Below, in pieces: positions 32,734 through 43,692 of a stretch of DNA of 64,000 nucleotides (positions within the stretch are counted from its first letter, which is position 1; every line of letters begins with the position of its first letter). The stretch is taken from the NCBI GenBank assembly GCA_036850595.1, contig CM072166.1:18558198-18622197 (forward strand). The letters are read 5' to 3'. Under the pieces are notes generated by a model that ran no database searches, was not told the DNA's origin, and saw nothing but the letters and a program-made list of their open reading frames with translations. The translations under genes and the position numbers were made by a program. This DNA is from Rhyacichthys aspro (taxonomy: Eukaryota; Chordata; Actinopteri; Gobiiformes; Rhyacichthyidae).

Positions 32734-33267
32734 GGAAGCGCGAGCGGGCGGAGAGCTGAAGGATAATAAACACACGCATACTGCTCTGCGCGTCCACAGC
32801 GTGCGCTCAGATAAAAATCGCGGAGCAGTTTGAGCGTTTGACTCAATGATTTTCAGTTTCTTTAGAGATCCGCTCCTAATTCTTCTTCACTTCTCGCACT
32901 GTGTAGAGAAGATATGTTTCCCAAACAGCGGCTGAGGACCTAAGTGGAGGTCTCTTATTTGGGTCACCACAGAACTTCCACTTTGGGCTTTCTGCTTGGT
33001 CAGGGCAGCATGTGTCTCTGTCTGTGTGCGTTGGACATAAGCTCACACCTCACATCCCACTGTGGTGTTCTCACATACCAAACTCGAACCGAAACTCTTA
33101 TGGCCTTGGTCAACAGTGGGTGAGCTCACACTGAACATGGCAGACAGGTTGTCTCTCTGTGGAGTACACTCACTTACAGCTGGTCGTAAAAACAGTCCCA
33201 GCCTGATGCGCCTCTGTTTACTCAGTGCGTAGCCCGAGGTTAACCTCGCGTGTTTGCGCGTGCGTGC

Positions 33268-33284
33268 TGACCCAGGGTTGAACC
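33268..33284 (-). promoter_or_regulatory. cyp26a1: Upstream DR5 element
   Basis: TGACCCagggtTGAACC; on the minus strand GGTTCA-N5-GGGTCA. Both half-sites fit RGKTCA, at a spacing typical of RAR/RXR. It lies 0.57 kb upstream of the start codon, in the CpG-rich segment. Confidence 0.65.
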
Positions 33285-33700
33285 CGTGACAGATATCATT
33301 TTATAACACACACCAGTGCGCGCTGGGTAAAGTCTGTTCTGAAGAAAAGGAGAGTCACCTGTGGACCGGACCCACGAAACACAAGCGGCAGGGTCCACAG
33401 GGCGACACTTTGAATGACAGCACAGGGCTTCGCGGGAGACGGATTAAAGCGTATGGAGCATGTGAAGAGTTGGCTTTCTGCTGAATGCTGTCCGCCCCGC
33501 GGGCAGATAAGCTCCGCTGCGGCATAAGTCGGGCTAATGACTGTGTAAACTAGCGGCCTCTTCGACAACAAAGGCGCCTTTGGACATGTTCATTGTCTCG
33601 GAGAAAGCAGCACCTTTTCTTAGTGAAATCGGCCTGCTACAGGAGGTAAGGATTAAAGATGGGCCTTGAACAAATGGTGGAGCGCGCCAGCACAGGTTCT

Positions 33701-33709
33701 GGGCGGGGC
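33701..33709 (+). promoter_or_regulatory. cyp26a1: GC box (Sp1-type) beside the RARE
   Basis: GGGCGGGGC, 22 nt upstream of the proximal DR5. A G-rich Sp1/Sp3 element next to R1 is reported for mammalian CYP26A1. Conservation here is inferred from position. Confidence 0.65.
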
Positions 33710-33730
33710 CAGGGTAGCTACAATTAAAGA

Positions 33731-33747
33731 TGAACTTTGTGTGAACT
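33731..33747 (-). promoter_or_regulatory. cyp26a1: Proximal DR5 retinoic acid response element
   Basis: TGAACTttgtgTGAACT is two identical AGTTCA half-sites (minus strand) with a 5-nt spacer, ending 30 nt upstream of the TATA box. The known proximal RARE (R1) of vertebrate CYP26A1 genes occupies the same place and binds RAR/RXR, driving induction of the enzyme by its own substrate. Confidence 0.9.
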
Positions 33748-33777
33748 AATTTATGTGAGGGAGGAGAGCTGGGAGCC

Positions 33778-33785
33778 TATAAAAA
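33778..33785 (+). promoter_or_regulatory. cyp26a1: cyp26a1 TATA box
   Basis: TATAAAAA in a GC-rich context, 55 nt before the ATG codon. Transcription is expected to start near 33808, giving a 5' UTR of about 30 nt. Confidence 0.85.
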
Positions 33786-33839
33786 GCGCGGCTGCAGAAC
33801 GGATACCAGTCGCTCTCAGAGCTCCTCTCTGTCCACGCC

Positions 33840-34028
33840 ATGGCTCTGAGCATGCTATTGGCCACCTTCCTCTGCACCATAGTGCTGCCCGTTCTGCTCT
33901 TCCTGGTGGCGCTCAAGCTATGGGAGGTGTACCTGCTCCGGGGCCGGGACACCAGCTGCCCTCGGCCGCTGCCCCCCGGCTCCATGGGTCTGCCCTTCAT
34001 CGGAGAGACGCTGCAGCTCCTCCTCCAG
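33840..34028 (+). CDS. cyp26a1: cyp26a1 exon 1
   Basis: 63 codons from MALSMLLATFLCTIVLPVLL to GETLQLLLQ, donor gtaaac. It holds the signal anchor (about residues 5-25) and the Pro-rich hinge. Confidence 0.98.
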
Positions 34029-36954
34029 GTAAACACTGCGCCGCTGCGTGAGCACGTGGCCTGCTCCGGGGTTAGACCTTTGTTTAAGGTGTCTACTTGT
34101 GTTGTCACTCATTACTGAATATTTGTGTGTGCAGAGGAGGAAGTTCCTGCGCATGAAACGCCAGAAGTACGGCTACATTTACCGCACGCACCTCTTCGGG
34201 AATCCCACGGTGCGCGTCACAGGGGCGGACAACGTCAGGCACATTCTGACTGGGGAGCACCGGCTTGTGTCTGTGCAGTGGCCGGCGTCTGTGCGCACAA
34301 TCCTGGGCTCAGACACTCTGTCCAGCGTGCATGGAGCTCTGCACAAGTCCAAGAAGAAGGTAAAGTGGACTTCTCAGTGTGTGATACATGTTACACAGAG
34401 GGGCCCCTTTCTGGTTGTGAAGCTGAAGAAATAGTAAAATGTCCTTTTGTCTTCACTTTTTATGCTCTTAGTCTTTGACTCCCATCCAATAGAGACACAA
34501 CACCAAACATGTCAGTTACTTTAAACCAGGCTTGTTTGAGTAAGACATAGGCCTAAATAGTTTTTTATTGGAGCTGCTTTTATTAAAGAAAAGGTTTCAA
34601 CAAAGGCATCTGGACATAGGTTTGAAGGTAAAGATATTTTATCTCTCATCCAAATGACTTTGTCAATTAAGGGACTTTCCTAATTAATTTAATTGACAAA
34701 GTCTCTTGGATGAGGGACAAAACGTCTTCACCTTTAAACCTACGTCCAGATGCCTTCTTTGAAACCTTTTCTTAAATAGGTCCTGGGTGACTGAGAACCT
34801 CCACATACTTTTATTAAAACTATATGATTGTTGTGGCTGGTTTAAATATTTAATTACTTATAGAGTTTATTAGGCTGCAAGGCTCTAACCCTTATCTTTG
34901 TGCAGGCCATCATGCGGGCTTTCTCCAGGGATGCTCTGGAGCTGTATGTCCCAGTCATTCAGGAGGAGGTTCAGGCAGCAGTGCAGGAGTGGCTGTCCCG
35001 GGACTCCTGCGTCCTGGTCTACACAGAGATGAAGCGCCTCATGTTCCGTATTGCCATGAGGATCTTGCTGGGCTTTGACCCAGAGCAGATCAAGACAGAT
35101 GAGGAGCAGCTGGTTGAGGCCTTCGAGGAAATGATCAAGAATCTGTTCTCTCTGCCCATTGACGTGCCCTTCAGTGGACTCTACCGGGTAAGAACTCTCC
35201 CAAACCTGAGACAGAGCACTGGTAGTCCTTTTTTTTTTTTTTTTTTTTTTTGGCTTACACTGTTCTGTTGGGGTCCAGGGTCTCAAAGCCCGGAACTTCA
35301 TTCACTCCAAAATCGAGGAGAACATCAGGAAGAAAGTCCAGGAGTCTGATAAGGATTGCAGACCTAGAGATGCTCTGCAGCAGCTGATTGACAGCAGCAA
35401 GAAGAATGGAGAGCCCCTTAACATGCAGGTATGGCCCAGGGATCAGACTAATGTCCCACTGATTGTTGATCACCAATTAATGTGCAGCTTCTTGTGGTGT
35501 CATATAAAATATTCCTTTGAGTATTATGGTAGCAGCAAACATCAAAAGGGGAGTATGAAGAGTTATAGCCTTTTCATCAACTCATTGGGATGTAAAATAA
35601 TCTTGTTTTTCATACTGTGTTCTAAGTATGTCTTTTGTTTAGAGCTATACATCAGTTGAGACAATAACAATTCATACAACTGTGCAAAACCTTTTTTTCG
35701 AGAATGTTTCTCTCACACTGTAATAATGCTTCCTACTGAAATACCTTTGATAGACTAGTGTTGTGAATATAGCTTATGCTAAAACACTGTCAGAATTGTG
35801 ATGTCCATGGTTAATTGTGCATTTGATATATATATAGTGTTGGTCCCTCTCTTCCAGGCCATTAAAGAGTCTGCTACAGAGCTGCTGTTCGGGGGCCATG
35901 AGACCACAGCCAGCACAGCCACCTCTCTGGTCATGTTCCTTGGCCTCAACCCTGATGCAGTGAGCCGGCTCAGGCAGGAGCTCCTGGAAAAGGTGTGCAC
36001 ACTGTTAACTTTTTTTTTTTTTTTTTATCATTGATTGACTAAAACAAGGGTCCTGTTCAGAAATCATAACCATATATACAAATGAAAACACATCTGCTAC
36101 CAAAAAAAGCATCTTCTAAAAACGCAATCTTTACATCCAATCTTATCCACCAGGAACAGCTACATTGTTTTTGCGTATACTCACAGGCCTATTTGTATGA
36201 AAATTACTCTGTTTGACAGTATGTGGCTGTTTTGTGAATGTCCAATGTTGTGAAGTTTGCACCGTGATTGTTGAATTTTTAAATCAGAGCATTATTTATT
36301 AAAATGACTCAATTTCCAGTTAGCTGACACATAAAAAACAATGTAATATCCTCCACATTAACGCATCAGCCTTTTTTGTTTGTCTGTTTCTAGGAGGAGC
36401 AAGGGATGGACCTCCAAAACATGAACATGGAGTGGCTGGAGCAATTGAAATACACCAACTGTGTGATAAAAGAGACTCTGCGGCTCAACCCTCCGGTCCC
36501 TGGCGGTTTCAGAGTGGCCCTCAAGACCTTTGAACTCAATGTAGGTTTGCACTGTTCATTGTCTAAGATTGAATGTGAAATCCTGAGTAGGACAATGTTA
36601 ATCCTCATTTTCCTACTTCAGGGTTACCAAATCCCAAAAGGCTGGAATGTCATCTACAGCATCTGTGACACCCATGACGTGGCTGACATCTTCCCGAACA
36701 AAGAGGACTTCCAGCCCGAGCGCTTCATGAACAAGGCATGCACAGACTCGGCCCGTTTTCAGTATATCCCATTTGGAGGAGGCAGCAGGATGTGTGTGGG
36801 GAAAGAGTTCGCTAAAGTCCTTCTGAAAATCTTTCTAGTAGAGGTGGTCTCAAAGTGCCACTGGACTCTACTGAATGGACCACCGACCATGAAAACGGGG
36901 CCCACTGTGTATCCTGTCGACAATCTGCCCACAAAGTTTATCAGCTACAACTGA
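33840..36954 (+). CDS. cyp26a1: cyp26a1 retinoic acid 4-hydroxylase (complete)
   Basis: A microsomal P450 that oxidises all-trans retinoic acid to 4-hydroxy and more polar products, setting retinoid levels in the embryo. The exons are join(33840-34028, 34135-34359, 34906-35187, 35279-35428, 35858-35992, 36394-36540, 36622-36954), giving 486 aa against about 490-500 for the family. An N-terminal membrane anchor covers residues 5-25 and is followed by the hinge PLPPGSMGLPFIGET. The I-helix oxygen-binding motif is GGHETT (exon 5), ExxR is KETLR (exon 6), and PERF plus the haem-Cys loop PFGGGSRMCVG are in exon 7. All introns are GT-AG and phase 0. The start lies in a strong context (cacgccATGG), 62 nt after the TATA box. 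No disabling change is seen. CYP26A1 is chosen over 26B1/26C1 because the N-terminus TFLCTIVLPVLLFL and the C-terminus VDNLPTKF are A1-specific. Confidence 0.98.
34135..34359 (+). CDS. cyp26a1: cyp26a1 exon 2
   Basis: Acceptor tgtgtgcag, donor gtaaag; 75 codons. RRKFLRMKRQKYGYIYRTHL and VQWPASVRTILGSDTLS are CYP26A1 substrate-recognition and B-C region sequences. Confidence 0.98.
34585..34804. mobile_element. Penelope-derived palindrome in cyp26a1 intron 2
   Basis: Arms 34585-34670 and 34689-34774 are inverted copies (aagaaaaggtttcaa/ttgaaaccttttctt, ggcatctggac/gtccagatgcc, gactttgtcaatta/taattgacaaagtc) separated by about 18 nt. A tail (gtgactgagaacctccac) ends at 34804. The sequence matches the terminal repeats at 25418-26330, so this is a head-to-head pair of terminal repeats without the coding part. 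Confidence 0.75.
34906..35187 (+). CDS. cyp26a1: cyp26a1 exon 3
   Basis: Acceptor ttgtgcag, donor gtaaga; 94 codons, from AIMRAFSRDALELY to LFSLPIDVPFSGLYR. This is the C-to-F helix region. Confidence 0.98.
35229..35251 (+). repeat. cyp26a1: poly-T tract in cyp26a1 intron 3
   Basis: A homopolymer of about 23 T, 28 nt before the exon 4 acceptor. It probably acts as an extended polypyrimidine tract. Confidence 0.85.
35279..35428 (+). CDS. cyp26a1: cyp26a1 exon 4
   Basis: Acceptor gggtccag after a 20-plus T-run in the short intron, donor gtatgg. It encodes GLKARNFIHSKIEENIRKKV through NGEPLNMQ. The middle (QESDKDCRPRD) is the usual variable G-H loop. Confidence 0.97.
35858..35992 (+). CDS. cyp26a1: cyp26a1 exon 5 (I helix)
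   Basis: Acceptor cttccag, donor gtgtgc. It encodes AIKESATELLFGGHETTAST and SLVMFLGLNPDAV. Thr of GGHETT is the proton-relay residue of P450s. Confidence 0.98.
36394..36540 (+). CDS. cyp26a1: cyp26a1 exon 6 (K helix)
   Basis: Acceptor gtttctag, donor gtaggt; 49 codons. KETLRLNPPVPGGFRVALKT contains ExxR and the K-beta1-4 substrate loop. Confidence 0.98.
36622..36954 (+). CDS. cyp26a1: cyp26a1 exon 7 (haem loop)
   Basis: Acceptor ctacttcag; 110 codons plus TGA at 36952-36954. GYQIPKGWNVIYSICDTHDV opens the exon. PERF and the haem-ligand Cys in PFGGGSRMCVGKEFAK are intact. Confidence 0.98.
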   Translation, partial: GYQIPKGWNVIYSICDTHDVADIFPNKEDFQPERFMNKACTDSARFQYIPFGGGSRMCVGKEFAKVLLKIFLVEVVSKCHWTLLNGPPTMKTGPTVYPVDNLPTKFISYN

Positions 36955-37193
36955 ACTGCAGACTGGAGGCTCATTTAACTCCAAATGAATGAATGAATGA
37001 GGCTGGATGTATGTTTGTGTATATTGTTCTTCATACACATTTGTATAAACTTAACAAGAGGCACTACAGACATGGGACACTTAGTATCTATGAAATATAT
37101 AGATGCATGTACATATGTAGAGTATACATAAAAGTACCATTTGTATTTACACTTATTTAAATGACTGGTCTTATATTGTATGGGTTTTTATTT

Positions 37194-37199
37194 AATAAA
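37194..37199 (+). terminator. cyp26a1: cyp26a1 polyadenylation signal
   Basis: AATAAA lies 240 nt after the stop, followed by a T/G-rich stretch (ttcttggtcttaattcttgg). It is the first canonical signal, implying a short 3' UTR. Confidence 0.8.
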
Positions 37200-40100
37200 G
37201 GCATTTTGTGAAAAAAGATTCTTGGTCTTAATTCTTGGTCTTCAATGGTATTCATGTTTTATGTTATATAAATTTCATTACATACTATACATCAGATGAC
37301 CACACACAAGATAGTATGTTCCTCGTAAACAGCACCTGAATCGGTTAAGCCTGTTCACTCTGAGTCTGTTCTGCAGAGACAGTTTTAGGTTCTGAGCCAC
37401 TGATCGACTGAGTTCAGAGACACTCTCTGTAAACTGAAAACTCATACTTTCCCTCCGTTTAGATTCAACATAACCTGAGTTTGCTCTAAACCTGCTTCTT
37501 GAAGCAGGACCACAGTGACTGGTCACCTTGTCCAGACCACACCTGTTTCACACAAGAGTGAGTTGGAAGATGACTTACACCTTCCAATTTGGATGGGTTA
37601 ACATTACATCATTGAGTTGTTTCCCAAATATCCACTCTTTACTTCACAGGTATTCTGATTCTGATTCTATTCTGTTACAAGCACATTCACACATTACATT
37701 CTTCTGCATCCAATAGACAGGGTGGGGAAGAGTCAAATGTGGAATGCATGATAGCAGAGGCTGATGACTGCGGCAGATGAGCAGACAGGGGTGAAACAGA
37801 GTTCACATGAATCACTTCAGTTTCAGGGCAACAACTGACCCAGGGAAGAGCTGCTGTGCAAATAGGCCATATTCAGGCAAACAAAGTTAGGGTCAGATTA
37901 CATAATTATAAGTATATAACTCATTGACAGAGGTGAGCAGAATCTGTGCACTGTATGTTAAAGGATGGAACCTCTAGCATAGGTATAACCTGACCCAGAC
38001 CTATTCTAGATGTAAGCTTCAGTGTGAGACTGTAAAGTTCAATGCTATATTAAAAGTATAGAATCAATCAGTCTAAATTAATTAATTTTCTTTTTCTTTT
38101 TTTTTTTTTTTTGAAGAGACCTCATAATTTTAATATACCCTTGTGGATTAATCAAGTTTTGAATTTAATTGATAAACCTTTTGTCAGAGTACTTAGGATA
38201 GCTTTAGTGTTCTAAAAAGGAAACCATTGTCTAAAGTTTGTGGAGCCTGTAGATGGACTGGCTGATTCTTTGAGTATGGAAGGTCCTTCGCGGTTAGCAC
38301 GGCCAATGGTAGTACACTGACACATGTTGTGGCCCTCTATAGTCCATTGTGGAGCTGTTCTAATTTACACCAGCCTCCTCGAGTCCACGTTGGCTACAGA
38401 GCTTTGTACTGTTGTCCCTAGGTCTTGTTTATTACTGTTCTGCTAAGTTCAGTTCTGTTTGTAATTATTGGATCCACAAATGCTGACACACTGTAAATCA
38501 CTGGGGAACAGTTTGAGCTTAATGCCAAATTGTAATAGTAAATTGCAACTGACACTTTTATGTCTGGTCATCCTACTCACACTGCTCCTGCTCTCGAGTG
38601 ATGTGAATGAACTTTTCTGAACTTCGCCTCCTCTCCTCATGGTCTTCTTCCATCCATTGTTCTCCATCAGCAAGTGGAGACAAAACACTCCATGGCCAAG
38701 GCCAATCTTGTCAGTGTTTGTAGCAGCTGTAGTAAATTTACAGCGTAGCGTTGAAAGAGGTTTGAAACTAGCTCACTTTCAATTAGTGTGAGTCTTGAAC
38801 ATGGTGCAGAGTAAATCATTCTTATAGCTCTGAAACACAACTATAGGAGGCGACACCTTTTTACAGCGAAACCTATTTGTTGCCATGAGAAATATAGGTC
38901 AAGATTGTTCTCACTGATGCTGCTGGTCAATAATCAGCAGATCTCAAATAGCACCAGCATTATTTTACATGTGATTCTTGGGCTGGCATTAGAAACAATG
39001 AAAATTCGAAAACCTAGTGAGTGTATACAATATCTTTTGGTGGTTTTTGACGCTCTTTCAGAATTGTGTTTATAATTTTTTTTAAGTAACATAATTATAA
39101 TGGCACCATACAGAGATGTTTCTTAAATACTGGGTAAAGTTGGTCACACAAAACTTTATTTGGGATGCAGTGAACTGTCTTAGTGACCAGGCTGTGTGAT
39201 GGTTCTGATTTGGTTCTGGAGATTCTGTTGGACTGGCTCGTGTGTTCACAGATTCACAGAACAGCTGTATGACACAGTAAAGGAAGGTGCTGCACAGCTG
39301 ACAATGACCACAAAACAATAAGAGAAACAGATGAGCGCTGTGCAAAAAATATTCTTTTATCTAAAAATATCTTTGTACCAGGGCTAACAGCCTAATGCTA
39401 ACGTTATATGTAAACTTTATAACAAAGCACGGTAAAAACATGTCATGAGGTTAGTTTCACCTGGGAACTATTTAGCCCACACAAAATTAAAAAGGGGTGA
39501 TGTAACTCTAAGGAGGAGCAGGAGCTCCTGGCACATCAACACAATTTTCACAGAATCAAATCTTTAAGATCACAAGGAATATATCTTGTAAAAGTTGTCT
39601 TGATATGCAAATGTCCTGTGTTTGCAGCAGTGTCCTTCCTCTCTTCAAAGCACAGAACTGCAGATCTAGTGTTCCTTTGCTGGTGGCTGTGATTCAAAGG
39701 TTTACAACAAAAGGACAGAGATGGGTAGTGGATAATTACATGGGTAATTACAGGTTATATACTACTGCAATGTGTTTATTAACTTTGTAAATACTTTTAG
39801 GAGTTCCTTAAACATATTTTTAAATGTTAAATCACAGCTCCTTACATACTTGCACCTAACCATTTTCTGTGGTTTTGTGGGGATAAACGGCTCTCTGCCT
39901 CAGACTTCAGATGGTTGCGGGGTCTGAGAGTTTATGAGCTGGGATGTGGCAGTGAGATGTAAATGACTCCATAGAACGAGTGTTGTTTGTCTCTCATTTC
40001 CTTTTTATTGTCTCTCAGAAGTTTGATTGCTGCTGGCTTCATAAAAGCACAGACTTGTGTAAAGACTTGTGACCCTTCTGGTGATCTTGTGCAAGATCGG

Positions 40101-41740
40101 CCTTTCCCTCTTGATGCCTAGGACCACTGTGTACATGGCATACTGGCTGCTGTTTAACTGTAGTTACAAACAGAAAAACAATTTTTTTTTATGTAGTTTA
40201 CAAAAGAGATGAGTGTGTTGAAACCTGAGCAGAGCCAGACAATAAAGCAGTGCGGCTGAACTTTTGAACTTGCAGTGTTGCGTTAGTGCACTCACTGTAA
40301 ACCTGTGGACTTTGACAGCAGTCTGACCCAGACAGCTGCTCCTCACCCACATCATATGTTAGAGGCACCTAAGAGACTTTTCATGAAAAGCATCCCTCGT
40401 CTGTTGCATTTTTGAAATAATCTTGTTCACGCACACACTTGTCTAATGTCAAAAACATTTGTCTCTGTTGTTTTCTCCTTACTTCTCAGCAGCAGACAGT
40501 GTTTTATATGAAGGTGCTGACAGGCGCAACATGGTGCAAATTAGCCTTTAAAATACACATTTTGACAGACACAACTGTCCCTGGGTCCACAGTGATGTGC
40601 ATAAGTGATGCTACATGTCACAGGCAGAAAAGGTGTCCGTCCATGTTTACTCCGTTGTTGGTATATTGCTACCTGTCGTTTTGCACTGTCAGGATTTACA
40701 CTCTACTGTGAACAGTGAAATCATCGCTCACATCCCACTGAGAGACAATGAATAACAATGACATGGCCAGCTCCAGATCCCCCACAACTTTCCACAACAG
40801 GCCTCTAGAACAATACACACTACACTTAATTGTGGCGCTGTTGCAGCTGACCAAAAACATACGGAATTCTCCTGGAGCCAGAGGTACTTCACTCCACATA
40901 CAGCACATACAGTATATGCACCATGAGTGATGGAGGCAAACGGCTCACTGCACACAAACAACCTTAACAACGCATACACACCACAAACCAGCCCCAAAGT
41001 CAGTCCCTGGACATATTTCAAGTCTCTTTTAATGCACCACGCACTCTAGAGGGTCCACTCATGTTTAGGACTGAGAAAAGTTTTCTCCAAAAAATGCAGT
41101 CCACCCAGCGCATATCCTGGCAATGGCCTAGTACAACCTCTGGGTGAGTGTCATGTATGAAGCCGCGAGTGGGCAGTTGTTGGTGTTCCAAACAACCCAC
41201 ACAAATAAATATGTAATTTATTGTCTCAATGGTCTGAATCATCTTGTTCCCCACATCCATAAACAATCTGAACTAATAAATCCAAACAAAACTGAAGCCA
41301 AACTAAATCTATGAATCATCTATGAATGAAATGTCATTAGGTGTGTTCATACTTGTGTTGTGTGCTTCTTCGCATTTCAGATCAGACATTAATCCATACT
41401 TAACATCTGAAGCTCTGAACCAAATGGCAACAGACTGAGAAACACTAGCGTTGTCAGAGGAGAGAGTCGGGATAAGGGCTTAGTCTGATTGGACTGAAGT
41501 TTGTAACAGAATTAACAAATTGCTGTAGCAGCAGTTAATACAATTGGTTAATTGATCTCTGCTGTAGACATCTTTTGGATCAGCTCTTTCTGCTCTTGGG
41601 AGACAGTAAAGTTGTGTGATTTTAGTGTTCCATCTTGTCACACTCTTTCTGTTTTGGTCTGTTTAGAGGCCTGTGGTCTGTGGGGTTAGGCTGAGGAGCT
41701 AAAGCTGCAGGACCCAATTTTGTTTTTGCTACCCCTGTCT
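37200..41740. other. intergenic DNA, no gene or repeat recognised
   Basis: AT-rich sequence downstream of cyp26a1. Short ORFs occur on both strands, but none resembles a known protein or carries splice structure. Confidence 0.6.
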
Positions 41741-41744
41741 CAGT

Positions 41745-41830
41745 CAATTCAATTCAATTTTATTTTGTACAGCCCAGTATCACAACAATTGCATCAAAGG
41801 GCTTAACAAAACAGACAGTAAATATGCAAA
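41745..41830. repeat. short interspersed repeat fragment
   Basis: tcaattcaattcaatttta then gcccagtatcacaacaattg, a widespread fish repeat related to the one at 10443. Confidence 0.4.
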
Positions 41831-43594
41831 CAGAGAGTAAATATGCAACACTTCCACCACTCATCCCCAACAGCAGTGTCATAACCTTTCCTGCTTCTTT
41901 TATTTTAAAAAGGTAAAACCAGACCTACTGTCCACCACAAAATACTAATAGATTACATTAAATAGAAGTGTAGAACTTAACTGAAACTGTTAGCTTTGGA
42001 ATTTACTGTTAGAATGCACAATCCTGTTATCTTCATCTCATTAAACACTGCGTCAAAGCATTTATCCATCTTTAATTTGCAGCCCATTTCTCTATTTATT
42101 TTCTTTTTTGAGCTGTATCGCTGTAAAATAAGATATAACAACCATTTTCCTGTTTTTTCTTGGTCCTTCATTGTTGACATCAGTGTCAACAAATGGGAGT
42201 GCTCCTTTTTTTAAATCTGGAAAAGCGAGCTGCGATTGGCCAAAATCCCGCTGTGGGCTGATCATTCTCATCTATTAAGATCCTTTTTTATAAAGCCTAG
42301 ATCACATCTTAAGGTCTCATTTTTTCACAGATGATTCCTGTTACAATAAGCTGAAGCTGGTGATTGAACTGTCAAACTAAATGCAACAGTAAAAAAAAAT
42401 CAAGGAATCCCCACTTAAAACGAACCAGACCAGAGTTCAGCGGGAAGCAGGCCACCACCGCACATGCTTTTATGGATTGTTCCATTTGGATAAAACACAT
42501 CAAGAAGCACAGCATTATCAACAAATGTGAGTGCTTCCAATTGAGCTCAGGCACAGCACAGTTCCTAGAGTTTGTAAGGGATGGGTCTAGAGCTAGTTCG
42601 ATTGCCAGCACATATGTGACATTCCAATAGTATCTAATCAATGTCAAAGACAGCTTAAATAATTCCTACCTAAAAGCAACTTCTCATATTTAACTGGCTG
42701 TTGCTCCCGACAAAAGCAGTAGTCAAGAAGTTGTGTCATTAATTTTAATACCTAAAAGCTGGGCAATGGAAGAGCATCTTACAAATGACATAAAGCCAGG
42801 TTGGCTACCTGTGACAACTATGCTCAGACCCAGTTTGTTTGTGGCCATGTGGATGCACCCAGGGGGCAGGGGAGGAGGACAGTCAGGCTCAGTCAGGCAT
42901 GGATCCACCAGTGTGAATGCACTCTAAAACTCTCATTTACAAAGAGACCTGGCCATTTGACAGTTTACCGCGATCAAATACATTCAGTAAGTGCAATGGT
43001 AAAGATGAATGTGTTTGTTTGGAATCCACCAATGTGCAGTAGTTTTATTTGCATTTTATAACTATGTTGCTTAGTTACCTGCAGGATGTTTATTTTATCT
43101 GTACACATAAGTACTCATCATGTTGAACACACTTGTTCTCTGGCTGGTTTTGAGTGGTCTTACCTTGAATGGAGTAGTACTGTGAGTGTGTGTAGAACAC
43201 AGCGTGCAGTGGGGTGAGGAGATGAGCAGAGTTCACGTGCAGGCCAGATGACAGTGTGAGATCAAGGAGCAGAAGACTTTCACTACAAATGCTGAGATCA
43301 TTTCACAGGTTGCATTTGGCTGTTGGTCTCACTGTTGTTATAGTCTTGTGTCATATGGTAGTGATGCACAGCTTCATGATTACTGCTGAGGAGCACACTT
43401 CAGACATTTTTAAGGTACCCGTGTTAAATCAGGAAGAGTGGTGCTATGGTTCAGTTACTCCATGGTATGGTGGCCCATAACTATTGTCAACCAGCTACAA
43501 TATGAAAGTATCATTAGATATTATGTTATAAATTCTGGGGAACAATGGGATTCTAGGTTGTAATGCAGAAAACATGTCTGCTTGTTCAGTCCAT
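41831..43594. other. intergenic DNA, nothing recognised
   Basis: No gene, repeat or regulatory signal could be supported. The small ORFs present, such as those near 42364 and 43256, lack family similarity. Confidence 0.5.
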
Positions 43595-43692
43595 TTCAGA
43601 ATGACCAGCTACAACAAAAAGTTTCAAGCAAGACATCTGGATGTAGGTTTGACGTAGCTTCAAACCTGCATGACTGAGAATCTCCACAGACA
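43595..43692. repeat. Penelope-type terminal repeat fragment
   Basis: agtttcaagcaagacatctgg, aggtttgacg and catgactgagaatctccac repeat the order of motifs seen at 34585-34804. Decayed single copy. Confidence 0.5.

Larger units (their letters stand above)
32620..33839 (+). promoter_or_regulatory. cyp26a1: CpG-rich upstream region of cyp26a1
   Basis: Visibly richer in G, C and CpG (gcgcgtgcg, cgagcgggcgg, ccgccccgcggg) than the AT-rich surroundings, and continuous with exons 1-2. It contains three of the four DR5 sites, the GC box and the TATA box. It is read as a promoter-proximal CpG island. Small ORFs here are not credible genes. Confidence 0.6.

Noticed and set aside
33737..34154. Long ORFs on both strands over the cyp26a1 promoter and exon 1
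   Set aside because: They are frame shadows of GC-rich exon 1 and its flank; none has splice support or family similarity.
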